64,000 nt of DNA from contig JAPLYU010000003.1 of the NCBI GenBank assembly GCA_026395405.1, positions 1-64,000 on the forward strand, in the 5' to 3' direction. Both the position numbers and the translations under genes were made by a program. Position 1 is the stretch's first letter, and every line of letters starts with the position of its first letter. A model generated the notes under the pieces. The model did not search any database. It saw nothing but the letters and a program-made list of their open reading frames with translations, and was not told the DNA's origin. The DNA is from Candidatus Saccharimonadota bacterium. Its GTDB lineage: Bacteria; Patescibacteriota; Saccharimonadia; Saccharimonadales; Saccharimonadaceae. This document shows positions 28,512-37,166 of this stretch, one piece after another.

Positions 28512-29505
28512 AAAACAAGTAGTTTTCATTAATCGCATGTTCATAGGCTGGCAATAACCTGCCCCAACCCGCGAACGCTGCCGTCAACATCAGTACGGTG
28601 CTTTTCGGCGCATGAAAATTTGTCAGTAAACCATCTATTACTTGAAATTGATACCCTGGATAAATAAAAATATCCGCCTCACCAGAAATATCTGCAGGAG
28701 GTTTTAAAAATGATTTGTGGGCGTATTCAAGTGTTCGGGCAACCGTAGTCCCAAGGGCAATCACCTTTTTACCATCTAACTTAGCTTTTTGAATTACGTC
28801 TGTTGTATTTTTTGCTATTTGGAAATATTCTTGGTGCATATTATGGTCTTCGATGTCGTCAGTTCTGATTGGCAAAAAAGTACCAAGTCCAACATGAAGA
28901 GTTAAATACACAACCAGCACCCCTTTATTTCGTAGTGTTGTTAATATATCATCAGTCATATTTAGGCTTGCTGTTGGGGCTGCTACGGAGCCTTTTTCTT
29001 TTGCCCAAACGGTTTGATAACGTTCTACATCATTTTGATTTGCATCACGATTCATATATGGAGGCAACGGAACAATCCCGTAATTTTCAGCAATTTCCAA
29101 CAAATCTTGATCACTTTTGACAATTGCTACCCCATCCCCTAAAACCTGATCAACAATTATTCTACTGTCGCCAACTAGTAATTCGTCCCCCTTGCGTAAT
29201 TTTCGGCTATACAACACCGAGTGACGATGCCAATCATTATCAAAACCATGTTTTTCAAGTAGTAATATTTCTCGCTTTCTACCCCTTTCGTCGGTAGCAA
29301 ATAGCCTAGCTTTAATAACTTTCGTGTCATTTAAGACTAGAACATCGCCCTTACTCAAATATTCGGATATATTGGCATATTTACTATCAACAATATTTCC
29401 CCTGTTTTTGTCTAGCACAAGCAAACGCGAAGTGCCGCGTATTTTTGGTGGGTTATCGGCGATTAATGACTGTGGCAGCTTGTAGGTATAGTCAGAGATT
29501 TTCAT
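28480..29505 (-). CDS. queA: S-adenosylmethionine:tRNA ribosyltransferase-isomerase
   Basis: QueA makes epoxyqueuosine from preQ1-tRNA and SAM. The 341-aa protein has MKISDYTYKLPQSLIADNPPKIRGTSRLLVLDK, then VLVLNDTKVIKARLFA, EKGSVAAPTASLNMTDDIL, HVGLGTFLPIRTDDIEDHNMHQEYF, and a C-terminal TNFHAPKSTVLMLTAAFAG, all family hallmarks. The 3' end overlaps the convergent 28511 gene by 32 bp. The foldase gene 29515 is 9 bp upstream on the same strand. Queuosine reductase QueG/QueH is not in the window. Confidence 0.96.
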   Translation of the reverse strand: MKISDYTYKLPQSLIADNPPKIRGTSRLLVLDKNRGNIVDSKYANISEYLSKGDVLVLNDTKVIKARLFATDERGRKREILLLEKHGFDNDWHRHSVLYSRKLRKGDELLVGDSRIIVDQVLGDGVAIVKSDQDLLEIAENYGIVPLPPYMNRDANQNDVERYQTVWAKEKGSVAAPTASLNMTDDILTTLRNKGVLVVYLTLHVGLGTFLPIRTDDIEDHNMHQEYFQIAKNTTDVIQKAKLDGKKVIALGTTVARTLEYAHKSFLKPPADISGEADIFIYPGYQFQVIDGLLTNFHAPKSTVLMLTAAFAGWGRLLPAYEHAINENYLFFSYGDSMLIL

Positions 29506-29514
29506 TAGAGTTTA

Positions 29515-30561
29515 TTAGGTGTTGCTGGTTGGAATTGAGATAAATTTTGTAACTTTGCCATTCTTTATGGTTGACTTGAGAGAGTTTGTAAACGCAGTTA
29601 GCGGAATGTTTATATATTCGTAGTTAACCTGGCTACTGTTACTATCTATTAACCTGATTATGTAAAAGCCTTCACCGGTTGTTGATTTTATTACCGGAGA
29701 TATTTCTGACTTTTTAAGCTTTGAAGCCTGTAGCGCCAGCCCGCCATCTTGGTTTGTTTTAGGAACCCAACCGGATGAGCCAAATGTCGTTTTCGTTCCC
29801 GTTGATTTTCCGATTGCGGCGGACAAATCCTTGAAAACAGAATCAGGAGTTTTAACTAGTGCGGTCTCGACGGTGCCTGCTGTCTTTAGGGCGTCTTTGT
29901 CTATGGCGTATGCCACTTTTTGACGAAGTAATACTTTACTGGCCATATAGCGGAACTCGTCAGGCGACCAGCCGTAATAATCCAAAATTACCGCATTATT
30001 TGTTTGTTCGGAAATTTCGCCAGCCGCTGTTTGACGCGACTGTTTCAGGTAATTGTCGAGTTCTGGACTGCTGACTGAAATATTGTTATTACCAGCCAAT
30101 TTGGCGGCATATGCATTTTCGATGACATACTCCATGGATTTTTGTTTAATATAATCGACTTGCCTTTTGCCGCTATCGGTTTTTGTATTCAACTGCTCTT
30201 TACGTTCCAGATAATGAACCGAGCTAAGGTATTCCATCAAATAATCACTGTAAAGTACCGGTTGTCCATCGACATAAGCAACAGGAACCGGAATCACTTT
30301 GGTCACATGGTACATAAACTGACTGGTGTTTTGAGCAAAATACAACTGCCACAGACCCAACGCCAAGGCGATAATTACCGCAGCAACACTGATAAGAATG
30401 GCGTTGATAACCAATTTATGACGTGCATACTGGATTGGATATTTAAATTTTCTACCGCCAGCCAAGATGTGTTCCCGATGCTGCTCGATTGTTTCACTCG
30501 TAATGCGAGTCGGTAAGGGCTCTTTGTCTTTCCTTCGAATTTTTTTAATTAACTTCTTCAT
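29515..30561 (-). CDS. SurA/PrsA-like foldase (peptidyl-prolyl isomerase family), membrane anchored
   Basis: The protein has a basic cytoplasmic tail and one membrane helix (LVINAILISVAAVIIALALGLW). A SurA-N-like helical region follows (VAYVDGQPVLYSDYLMEYLSSVHYLE...), and then a parvulin-like domain (FGSSGWVPKTNQDGGLALQASKLKKSEISPVIKSTTGEGFYIIRLID). Parvulin catalytic residues are only partly recognisable, so it may act as a chaperone for exported proteins. The start at 30588 in the track gives an odd extension; ATG 30561 follows an AAGGAG closely and is preferred. It overlaps the upstream PH-domain gene by 17 bp. Confidence 0.82.
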   Translation of the reverse strand: MKKLIKKIRRKDKEPLPTRITSETIEQHREHILAGGRKFKYPIQYARHKLVINAILISVAAVIIALALGLWQLYFAQNTSQFMYHVTKVIPVPVAYVDGQPVLYSDYLMEYLSSVHYLERKEQLNTKTDSGKRQVDYIKQKSMEYVIENAYAAKLAGNNNISVSSPELDNYLKQSRQTAAGEISEQTNNAVILDYYGWSPDEFRYMASKVLLRQKVAYAIDKDALKTAGTVETALVKTPDSVFKDLSAAIGKSTGTKTTFGSSGWVPKTNQDGGLALQASKLKKSEISPVIKSTTGEGFYIIRLIDSNSSQVNYEYINIPLTAFTNSLKSTIKNGKVTKFISIPTSNT

Positions 30562-31081
30562 AATCTCCTTGCTTATCAACCACATCATTCACTGCACTTT
30601 GCAACTTATTGTAAATCTTGACCGGATGTTCGACGTGATGAATTACTAAATCACCCACAAAAGTATGGATGACCAGGGTCCCAAAATGAAATACATCACC
30701 GCTGAACCCTGGTATATTATAGCTTATGCTCTGAATCTTGGATAGCCTTAGGTCGATTACGTCTTTTTTGAAAAAGCCGTTTTGTGTAACTTGTCTAATC
30801 CGTTGGTCGGTCACGATATAGATTGAGTAATACCACAAAATAAAATGATACATAAATAGTAGTAGACCAACTGCGAACCCTACTAGCGGTAAAAGGAATA
30901 GATATAGATTATCCTGCCAAATCAACGGAGGAATTGCCAGTACGGCAAGAGGAACGACTAATAGATAAAAACCCTTGCGCATAGCAATCATGTGCCGACG
31001 AAAAATGAACAGCAGGTTTTCGTTTTCCCGTTGACCATCAAAGCTAGGTTGTGGTTTTTGATCGTCATCCTTTTTAGGCAT
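30545..31081 (-). CDS. PH domain-containing membrane protein (bPH_2/YdbS-like)
   Basis: The 178-aa protein has two membrane helices (about residues 38-56 and 60-83). A bacterial PH domain follows (WYYSIYIVTDQRIRQVTQNGFFKKDVIDLRLSKIQSISYNIPGFSGDVFHFGTLVIHT), matching the YdbS/bPH_2 pattern. Function unknown. It is upstream of and overlaps the foldase gene, so both are in one transcript. A TATAAT lies exactly six bases before the ATG, with no Shine-Dalgarno. Confidence 0.85.
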   Translation of the reverse strand: MPKKDDDQKPQPSFDGQRENENLLFIFRRHMIAMRKGFYLLVVPLAVLAIPPLIWQDNLYLFLLPLVGFAVGLLLFMYHFILWYYSIYIVTDQRIRQVTQNGFFKKDVIDLRLSKIQSISYNIPGFSGDVFHFGTLVIHTFVGDLVIHHVEHPVKIYNKLQSAVNDVVDKQGDYEEVN

Positions 31082-31087
31082 ACTGAT

Positions 31088-31093
31088 ATTATA
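31088..31093 (-). promoter_or_regulatory. -10 TATAAT six bases before the PH-domain gene
   Basis: Minus-strand TATAAT, six bases, then the ATG at 31081. The predicted transcript is leaderless. The -10 lies just beside the duplicated tRNA-Arg fragment. Confidence 0.6.
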
Positions 31094-31100
31094 CTACGTA

Positions 31101-31114
31101 CCGGGCAGGAGTTG
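31101..31114 (-). repeat. duplicate of the tRNA-Arg 3' (T-arm/acceptor) sequence
   Basis: The 14-mer ccgggcaggagttg occurs here and inside the tRNA-Arg gene at 31294-31307. A flanking GTA is also shared (GTA-CCGGG versus GTACCCCGGG). The similarity stops after the T-loop, so it is a fragment, not a second tRNA. Confidence 0.7.
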
Positions 31115-31200
31115 GTCACGTTCCGCGACCCCGAAACTTCACGAATGGCAAGCCAGTTGCCATCGGAAGATTTCCTTGCGAACTGCCGACATGGCAGTTC
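31114..31200. other. cluster of three hairpins between tRNA-Arg and its 3'-end duplicate
   Basis: GGTCACG-TTC-CGCGACC (31114-31130), TGGCAA-N5-TTGCCA (31146-31162) and GAACTGCC-N5-GGCAGTTC (31180-31200) follow each other. None has a T run typical of a terminator. Possibly a remnant of an integrated element or a small structured RNA; I cannot decide. Confidence 0.4.
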
Positions 31201-31286
31201 TCACCTACAACCCCTGAAGATTGACAGCGTTCAAACTACGAAAAAGACCATGAAAAATGACCCATCAAAAAATGAGTCATATTCCA

Positions 31287-31363
31287 TGGTACCCCGGGCA
31301 GGAGTTGAACCTACAACCTTATCCTTAGGACGGATCTGCTCTATCCAGTTGAGCTACCGAGGC
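31287..31363 (-). tRNA. tRNA-Arg (anticodon CCT)
   Basis: The 77-nt tRNA has acceptor GCCTCGG/CCGGGGT (first pair G-U), discriminator A and encoded CCA. The anticodon loop GTCCTAA gives CCT, reading AGG. The T arm is GTAGG-TTCAACT-CCTGC. The plus-strand ORF at 30992-31375 is a shadow of this gene. Confidence 0.95.
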
Positions 31364-31403
31364 ATGTTACATTAATATTGTAACAGAAAAGAGGCAGGCT
31401 GCT

Positions 31404-31913
31404 TTATCTTGTAAACTTCTCGTGCAAAAGCTGATAATCATAAAGTTCATTATCGGCAAACCAATAATCTACTTCCTTTTGCGCATCGGATGCGTCTGCA
31501 CTTGCGTGGATAAGATTAGGTATGCCTTTATTCTCTGCGTTAGCGCGACCGTAGCTAATATGAGAATAATCTCCTCTGATGGTTCCGACTTCTGCCGACT
31601 TTGGCTCGGTTGAACCAACGAGTTTGCGCACAAGTGCGATTGCCTCAACGCCCTCAAGCACAGCGATAATCACTGGTCCTTGTGACATAAAATCAACAGT
31701 AGTGTTAAAAATATGCTCTCCGTGTCGAGTTATCATAGTCCCAATACCTTCGTAGTGCTCGTGGTATTGTTCGCGGCTGGGGTTGACCATTTTCATACCG
31801 ATAATCTTTAGGCCAATTCTTTCGAATCTTGCTAATATCTCGCCAACAATACCTCGCTGAACTGAGTCCGGTTTAAATATTATGAAAGTTCTTTCAATGT
31901 GTTTTTGTGACAT
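31404..31913 (-). CDS. ndk: nucleoside diphosphate kinase
   Basis: NDK equilibrates nucleoside di- and triphosphates through a phosphohistidine. The 169-aa protein has ERTFIIFKPDSVQRGIVGEILARFERIGLKIIGMKM, RGDYSHISYGRANAENKGIPNLIHASADASDAQKEVDYWF with the catalytic His in NLIHASA, and an insertion near residue 55-70. It is longer than the usual 130-150 aa, a variant seen in several CPR and archaeal NDKs. An AGAGG Shine-Dalgarno precedes the ATG. It is transcribed toward tRNA-Arg. Confidence 0.95.
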   Translation of the reverse strand: MSQKHIERTFIIFKPDSVQRGIVGEILARFERIGLKIIGMKMVNPSREQYHEHYEGIGTMITRHGEHIFNTTVDFMSQGPVIIAVLEGVEAIALVRKLVGSTEPKSAEVGTIRGDYSHISYGRANAENKGIPNLIHASADASDAQKEVDYWFADNELYDYQLLHEKFTR

Positions 31914-32015
31914 TGTAATATTCCTCTTCTTGTTTACTTTATTATTTCTATTGTATCAAAATTAAATTTTAATGGCTTCCTATATTTATAAGTATGTTTG
32001 AGCTATGCTTGTAAT

Positions 32016-32933
32016 ATGTATATGTCAGAACTAATCCTGGATTATATCGAACACCTAGAGGTTGAGGGTGGTCGTTCGGCTCATACTGCCGAAAACTACA
32101 CCCTATACCTAGAGCGTTTTATTGAGTTTACTAATGATATCATCGTAGACAAAATAACATCTGAAACCGTTAGGAAATACAGGCTGTGGTTAAACCGTTA
32201 TAAAAACAGCAACGGTGATGAATTATCAACAATTACACAAAGCTACCATCTGATAGCGCTACGGGGGTTTTTAAATTATTTATCAAAACGCGATATCCAA
32301 AGTCTATCACCTGAAAAAATCGAACTTCCAAAAGTATCGCGTCGCCAAGTTACATTTCTAAGTTTCGACGAAGTTGAACAAATATTAGCACAGATTAAAA
32401 CTGATACGACTACCGGCCTTCGTGATCGCGCGATAGTTGAACTACTTTTTTCCAGTGGACTACGTATTTCTGAACTCGTTAATTTGAACAGAGACCATAT
32501 TAACACTAAAAGGCAGGAGTTTACTGTCAGGGGTAAAGGCCAAAAAGACCGCCCTGTATTTATCAGTGAAAACGCAAGTCTTCATATCAATAACTACCTG
32601 AAGACACGAGCCGATTCTTTACCGCCGCTGTTTATTAGCTATAGCCGAAACAACGAAGCGACAAACAGTGGCGATTACAGGCGCTTGGGCGCTAGGAGTA
32701 TACAGCGAATTATTAATAAATACACCCGAATGGCAGGTATTACGAAACACGTCAGCCCACATACTATGAGACACAGCTTTGCGACTGACCTACTAATGAA
32801 TGGGGCCGACATTCGAAGCGTACAGGCGATGCTGGGACACAGTAGTATCAGTACGACCCAAGTTTACACACACGTAACCGACCAACATCTACATGAAGTT
32901 TATGAAAAATTCCATAGTGATAAAACTGAATAA
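32016..32933 (+). CDS. XerC/XerD-like tyrosine recombinase
   Basis: About 305 aa with a SAM-like N-terminal core-binding domain (HLEVEGGRSAHTAENYTLYLERF) and a catalytic domain. The active-site set is visible: Arg in SSGLRISELVNL near residue 150, Lys in RGKGQKDRP, HTMRH near 248, GHSS near 274, and the nucleophile Tyr in TTQVYTHV near 283. This is the size of Xer chromosome-dimer recombinases rather than phage integrases, so dif resolution is likely; integration of mobile DNA is possible. The track start (TTG 31998) is less likely than ATG 32016, which lies six bases after a TATGCT hexamer. It converges with the pilX-like gene. Confidence 0.9.
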   Translation: MYMSELILDYIEHLEVEGGRSAHTAENYTLYLERFIEFTNDIIVDKITSETVRKYRLWLNRYKNSNGDELSTITQSYHLIALRGFLNYLSKRDIQSLSPEKIELPKVSRRQVTFLSFDEVEQILAQIKTDTTTGLRDRAIVELLFSSGLRISELVNLNRDHINTKRQEFTVRGKGQKDRPVFISENASLHINNYLKTRADSLPPLFISYSRNNEATNSGDYRRLGARSIQRIINKYTRMAGITKHVSPHTMRHSFATDLLMNGADIRSVQAMLGHSSISTTQVYTHVTDQHLHEVYEKFHSDKTE

Positions 32934-32942
32934 AAATATATT

Positions 32943-34151
32943 TTACCTGGACGGATCGCAACTACCAGGTTTAAAGTCGCCTGGGTCGTTCGTGACGAAG
33001 AATGTTTTACAAAGATTACCGGTGATATCGATTTCGCCTTGTGGGAAAGGAAAATTATCATTTTTCAGCGAAATCTTTGACTGTACACGCCTAAATAAAT
33101 CGTTTGCCCTGCCTGTTGAATCTACGTTTGGCTGTACTCCGTCAAATTGCACTAGAGTCCCCGGTTCACCTGCGACAGGCCTGTTGCTGTCGTATAATGT
33201 AATCCTATAGTGTGAGCCTCTGTAAAATGACTTAAGATTAAGGTAAGCGGCGTAATCACTTCCAACTGTTTTTTGTAGTTTGAGTGTTGCCGAGCATGCA
33301 TATATATTAGTATTCAAATTGGAAACACATTTTTTCGGGCTAGGAGCCACGAAAGATTTAGCCGATAAACGAGAATCATCGCTAAAAGTACTACCGCCAG
33401 CGGTTGTTGATGGATAAAGAAATAAAGTATTATTAAATGCATTGGTATTGTTTGGGTCGTCGAAGTCCGTTAGTGAAAAACCCGTAGCGGCGGATTTATT
33501 AAATTGAATCACTTGTGCGCGCATAACCGAGGGCCTGCTATTATGCGTAGTGTTAGTCCAATTATCTTGACTTAACAACGGGGTTGATCCGGGACCAGGC
33601 ACGTCAATGTCGGATATATCCGATCCGGTGGAGCCACTACTGCTAGAATCAGAGCTGTCGAACCACTCAACTTTTATAGTATCAAAGTCAGACGTCCCGA
33701 CTAATGGGACTATTTCGCTGGCATCCTGTTTTAAATAATTGACATAAGTATTTGTTAACATGCTGACTTTTACGCATGTGTAGGCTTGGTCAAGGTTGTT
33801 TTTGTCACCATTTACTTCTACTTTGACTTCATTATTCGTTATATTAACGTCGGTCAATTCCGATATTGCCTCATTGCAAGTTGGAGAATTGATTTTCGCT
33901 TCCATCGCTGCACAATCACCCGCAGTCCCGGTAGCACATGTGCTTTGTAATAAAAGAATTGCACGTTTTGCGTCTTCAACGCCTGCCTGGGCTGAATCAT
34001 AGGCGCTTTGTGATAAATCATTTGCAGTTGCTTGTTGTTGATTTTGGATCATAATACGGATAAAGCTAACTGTTACGACAGTAATCAAGAGGGCTGCAAA
34101 TATAACTACAAATAATGATACGGCCCCTCGTTGTTTGTGTAGTTTATTCAT
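32943..34151 (-). CDS. PilX-like minor pilin / pilus assembly protein
   Basis: The 402-aa protein has a short basic leader and RGAVSLFVVIFAALLITVVTVSFIRIM, a pilin-like hydrophobic helix without the conserved Glu5. QNQQQATANDLSQSAYDSAQAGVEDAKRAIL follows, which is typical of PilX N-terminal regions. The remainder is a low-similarity extracellular domain rich in Ser, Asn and Asp, with several Cys. PilX-like minor pilins prime pilus assembly or display adhesins. It is the last gene of the minor-pilin cluster led by pilD, 31 bp after the preceding pilin, with an AGGAG Shine-Dalgarno. Confidence 0.8.
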   Translation of the reverse strand: MNKLHKQRGAVSLFVVIFAALLITVVTVSFIRIMIQNQQQATANDLSQSAYDSAQAGVEDAKRAILLLQSTCATGTAGDCAAMEAKINSPTCNEAISELTDVNITNNEVKVEVNGDKNNLDQAYTCVKVSMLTNTYVNYLKQDASEIVPLVGTSDFDTIKVEWFDSSDSSSSGSTGSDISDIDVPGPGSTPLLSQDNWTNTTHNSRPSVMRAQVIQFNKSAATGFSLTDFDDPNNTNAFNNTLFLYPSTTAGGSTFSDDSRLSAKSFVAPSPKKCVSNLNTNIYACSATLKLQKTVGSDYAAYLNLKSFYRGSHYRITLYDSNRPVAGEPGTLVQFDGVQPNVDSTGRANDLFRRVQSKISLKNDNFPFPQGEIDITGNLCKTFFVTNDPGDFKPGSCDPSR

Positions 34152-34182
34152 TTACTTTGCTCTCCTTTCGCAAAAAAGCGAA

Positions 34183-34893
34183 TTATTCTGCGGCCTTGTT
34201 ACCCGCCCTGGCTACTATATCAAATTGATTAATCGCGCAATAGTTAGAATCTGCTTTAACGTTATTTGCCGTTAGACAAGTGGTCGCATCCGAACTGCCA
34301 GACAGGGTTGTTTGATCGTTAGTTCCAATCAGATAACTGATATTATACAGCCTTTGGCCAGTTGATCCGTCAGGAGGAGCAGAGGCTATTGTAAAACTAT
34401 GAATTGCAAGTTCAGTTTGCCCGGCGTCGAGTAACTCTACTGCGTCAGCAAAGTTAACATCCTTTTTTGTAGTTGTAGCATCAATGCAATAACTTTTACT
34501 TGAATCTTGCACTTTTACGAAGTTTATCTGAGTATTTGGGTCTGGTGCGTTTGAATAAACATTCAGTTTTGTTGTGTCGTTAGCTTGAATCGCATTTCCA
34601 AAGTTCCAAATATAACTATATTGACCAATGCATAAACGCCCACCCCAATCTTCTGGCACATAGTACTTCGTGCTATCTGGATCGAATGGAGAGCTTGAGT
34701 TAATACCGCGTTGGAGCTCACTCGCAAGCATAGTTCCGGCTTGATTGACGCTTTTATATGTGATTCCCCTATTATAAATATTACCAATCTGGATAACGGT
34801 CATTGCAATAGCAAGGAGCAAAGCCGATACAAAACCCATTGCCAACATTAATTCAACCAAAGTAAAACCTTGTTTATTATTACCGCGGTTCAT
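34183..34893 (-). CDS. type IV prepilin-like protein (minor pilin)
   Basis: The 236-aa protein has a class III signal NNKQG^FTLVELMLAMGFVSALLLAIAMTVIQI with Glu at +5, cleaved by the prepilin peptidase. The first 60 residues resemble PilW/PilJ-type minor pilins. The C-terminal head has four cysteines that could form disulfides (GRLCIG, SYCID, TTCLT, NYCAIN). It overlaps the upstream pilin gene by 14 bp, so it is translated in a coupled cluster. Confidence 0.85.
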   Translation of the reverse strand: MNRGNNKQGFTLVELMLAMGFVSALLLAIAMTVIQIGNIYNRGITYKSVNQAGTMLASELQRGINSSSPFDPDSTKYYVPEDWGGRLCIGQYSYIWNFGNAIQANDTTKLNVYSNAPDPNTQINFVKVQDSSKSYCIDATTTKKDVNFADAVELLDAGQTELAIHSFTIASAPPDGSTGQRLYNISYLIGTNDQTTLSGSSDATTCLTANNVKADSNYCAINQFDIVARAGNKAAE

Positions 34894-35467
34894 ACAACCT
34901 CACAATCGTGCCTATTTTTACCGGAAGGGGCTGCCCTGGACTATCCCAGCATGCTCTAATATGAAAATCTATATATCCATTATTTTTTTGATTGGGGTCA
35001 GCACTGGATTTGGCGGCGACTGGTTGTATCCAGATACCATCAACAGATGTAATGTTGTCTCCGCTGTATCTTACTTGTGAATATGTTGTTGCAAGTACTT
35101 GTTTATCACCGACAAACTTAGCTGTATGAGTATTGAGGACAAAAGTAGTGTTTGCAGGTGGAACCGTGCAGGGAGCGTCAGTAAAATCTGAGGCTTTTGC
35201 GTTGGCTACGGCCATGGTATGAATCTGTGGCCACTCGGTTGTATCAGATCCTAGAATATATGACGCATTCAGATACCGTAAAGCTTCAGCCTGGGCGTCT
35301 ATTTGCTGACGGACTAATGTTATTTCAAGTGCCCTCTCGGCTGTTGCAGTACCCTGATTCATTATAGATAAAGATCCGACTGCAACTAAACTAAAGACTG
35401 ATACTGCGAATAACACCTCAATCAATGTATCTCCACGGTTTCTAGATTTTTTATCAAACCCTAACAT
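34880..35467 (-). CDS. type IV prepilin-like protein (PilV-like minor pilin)
   Basis: The 195-aa protein has a class III leader KKSRNRG^DTLIEVLFAVSVFSLVAVGSLSIM, with Asp at +1 and Glu at +5, the pattern of PilV/GspI minor pilins. Two cysteines (DAPCTVPP, RACWDSP) may pair in the head domain. It overlaps the neighbours by 7 bp (upstream) and 14 bp (downstream). Confidence 0.85.
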   Translation of the reverse strand: MLGFDKKSRNRGDTLIEVLFAVSVFSLVAVGSLSIMNQGTATAERALEITLVRQQIDAQAEALRYLNASYILGSDTTEWPQIHTMAVANAKASDFTDAPCTVPPANTTFVLNTHTAKFVGDKQVLATTYSQVRYSGDNITSVDGIWIQPVAAKSSADPNQKNNGYIDFHIRACWDSPGQPLPVKIGTIVRLYEPR

Positions 35468-36171
35468 CCGCTATTATCCCCTAATATCTCGACGCCACTG
35501 GCACCAGTTGAATTACCGTCAATTTGTACAGCCATTCTTTTGCCGGTGAATAGGCCGTTAGAATCCAGGCAAATTTTCGCCGGTTGAGATAAAGATGAAG
35601 CATCAAGAATCGTACTTATGGGTTCTATTGTTGAATTATTACTGCTAATAAACGTGCGTATTATCCCGCTGGAAGGAGAGCGCAAAATAATCATCGATAA
35701 GGCGGTTGGGCTTCCGTCGGTTTTTACTGCTGACGATTCCCAATCAATAACGAATGATTCGGCCCCTACATCAGAAACAGTTGGTCCATACGCTTTTATT
35801 GCGTCTAAATCGTTATCGGGAACCGATTGATTTGCTGGCGGTATTATGCCAATAATATTTTTTACATTGACGGTTTTATTAGAGTTATTGTCGACCGTTA
35901 TATACTTACCCAAAATTACACACTCAGACTGCCCTGTATGATTATTCGCTACGCCGTTACATGTGTTTAAATCGCTGTCATTACTTACATTTGCAACATT
36001 TGAGTACTGTTTTTGCAGATATGATTGAAAAGAAGTAACACTATCTCGATATCGCTGGACATTAATTGATGACCCCGTACCAACAAGAATTCCCATAATC
36101 AGCAAAGCGGAGATTGCTAGAAAAAGCATTGTTTCAACAATAGTAAAACCGTTTATTTTTACAGGCTTCAT
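35461..36171 (-). CDS. type IV prepilin-like protein (minor pilin)
   Basis: The 236-aa protein has KING^FTIVETMLFLAISALLIMGILVGTG with Glu +5. The head contains a cysteine-rich segment (LNTCNGVANNHTGQSECVILG, PAKICLDS, GDNSGC). It resembles the GspH/FimT-like minor-pilin arrangement only in its N-terminus. A TATAAT nine bases before the ATG implies a very short leader. It starts a group of four pilin genes downstream of pilD. Confidence 0.8.
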   Translation of the reverse strand: MKPVKINGFTIVETMLFLAISALLIMGILVGTGSSINVQRYRDSVTSFQSYLQKQYSNVANVSNDSDLNTCNGVANNHTGQSECVILGKYITVDNNSNKTVNVKNIIGIIPPANQSVPDNDLDAIKAYGPTVSDVGAESFVIDWESSAVKTDGSPTALSMIILRSPSSGIIRTFISSNNSTIEPISTILDASSLSQPAKICLDSNGLFTGKRMAVQIDGNSTGASGVEILGDNSGC

Positions 36172-36212
36172 TTGCTGATAATTATAACATAAGCGCGAAG
36201 GAGTAAATATCC

Positions 36213-37088
36213 CTAAAATATCAGATGTTGATACCAGTCAAGGATGTAGCTGCCGAATAGCCCAGCAATTACAAATCCAGCGATTAAAAACGGTCCAAAC
36301 GGCACGTGCGAATCACCTTTTAGTTTCTTCATAACCAACCCGGGCATAACTGCTAGGCTGCCAATTAAATTAGCTGCAAATAACGCAATAAATGCTAGTT
36401 TCCAATCCGCAAGTAGCAGGGCCAAGCCCAAACACAGTTTTACATCCCCAAACCCAATCCACAAACCCTTTGAGACTATGTAGATGACCCAATATAGGCC
36501 GCTCAAGACGGCCACAGCGCCTATTACACTGACCAAAGCGGTTATTCGGTCTTGTGCCCCAATTACCACTAATATTGCGCTAACAAAGCCCAAGACAATA
36601 ACCGAGTAGTTTATGGTGTCGGGTAAAATTGACCATTTTTTATCATAACCAAACAGAATCGCTAGACCGACGCCGGATATAAGCCAAATTAATAATCTGG
36701 CAATTTCTAGACTAGAGCTTAACGGATACGGCCAAAAAGCGTATGACAGAATAAAAAACGCAGCAACACCAATTTCCATCATTGGCTCGAAATAGCCGAT
36801 TGGTTTACGACAGCTACGACATTTACCACTTAATGTCGCCCAGCTTATTAAAGGCACTAAATCGTACCACTTAAGCTTATAACCACAATTTAAACATACT
36901 GAATGATCATTTAGTATCGATTTATTTAATTTTTTTAATCGTTCATATTCTTTCTGATTAAACCTTTCGCCATCACTCTTTTCATTTGCAAGTTGGCGAG
37001 CACGCAATCGCCAAACCGTTGCTCCGGCAAAACTACCGAAACATAGGCCGATTAGTACCAATGCAAAATAAATAAAATATTGATTCAT
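36213..37088 (-). CDS. pilD: prepilin peptidase (A24) and N-methyltransferase
   Basis: PilD cleaves and N-methylates type IV prepilins. The protein has the GSFAGATVWRLRAR N-terminal methylase motif, two CxxC pairs (CLNCGYKLKWYDLVPLISW...CRSCRKPIGY), and the protease aspartates in LPDTINY and GFGDVKLCLG. Around seven membrane helices. The track uses GTG 37094, but ATG 37088 lies seven bases behind a TATTAT and is the likelier (leaderless) start. It is separated from the upstream pilin by a terminator, so pilD begins its own unit with the minor pilins following. Confidence 0.95.
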   Translation of the reverse strand: MNQYFIYFALVLIGLCFGSFAGATVWRLRARQLANEKSDGERFNQKEYERLKKLNKSILNDHSVCLNCGYKLKWYDLVPLISWATLSGKCRSCRKPIGYFEPMMEIGVAAFFILSYAFWPYPLSSSLEIARLLIWLISGVGLAILFGYDKKWSILPDTINYSVIVLGFVSAILVVIGAQDRITALVSVIGAVAVLSGLYWVIYIVSKGLWIGFGDVKLCLGLALLLADWKLAFIALFAANLIGSLAVMPGLVMKKLKGDSHVPFGPFLIAGFVIAGLFGSYILDWYQHLIF

Positions 37089-37095
37089 TAGCACT

Positions 37096-37101
37096 ATAAT
37101 A
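37096..37101 (-). promoter_or_regulatory. -10 (TATTAT) seven bases before pilD
   Basis: Minus-strand TATTAT then seven bases and the ATG at 37088; no Shine-Dalgarno. It lies just after the terminator of the upstream pilin gene. Confidence 0.5.
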
Positions 37102-37121
37102 ACTTAGATGTAAGTAAAAAG

Positions 37122-37149
37122 AAAAACCTCGATGAAAATCGAGGTTTTT
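37122..37149 (-). terminator. terminator between the main pilin gene and pilD
   Basis: AAAAACCTCGA and TCGAGGTTTTT form an 11-bp stem with a six-base loop, A/T runs on both sides. Confidence 0.85.
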
Positions 37150-37166
37150 AATGATATTTAATATAT

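Noticed and set aside
30992-31375. 127-aa plus-strand ORF
   Set aside because: Its C-terminus (AGVEPTTLSLGRICSIQLSYRG) is the well-known antisense translation of a tRNA gene.
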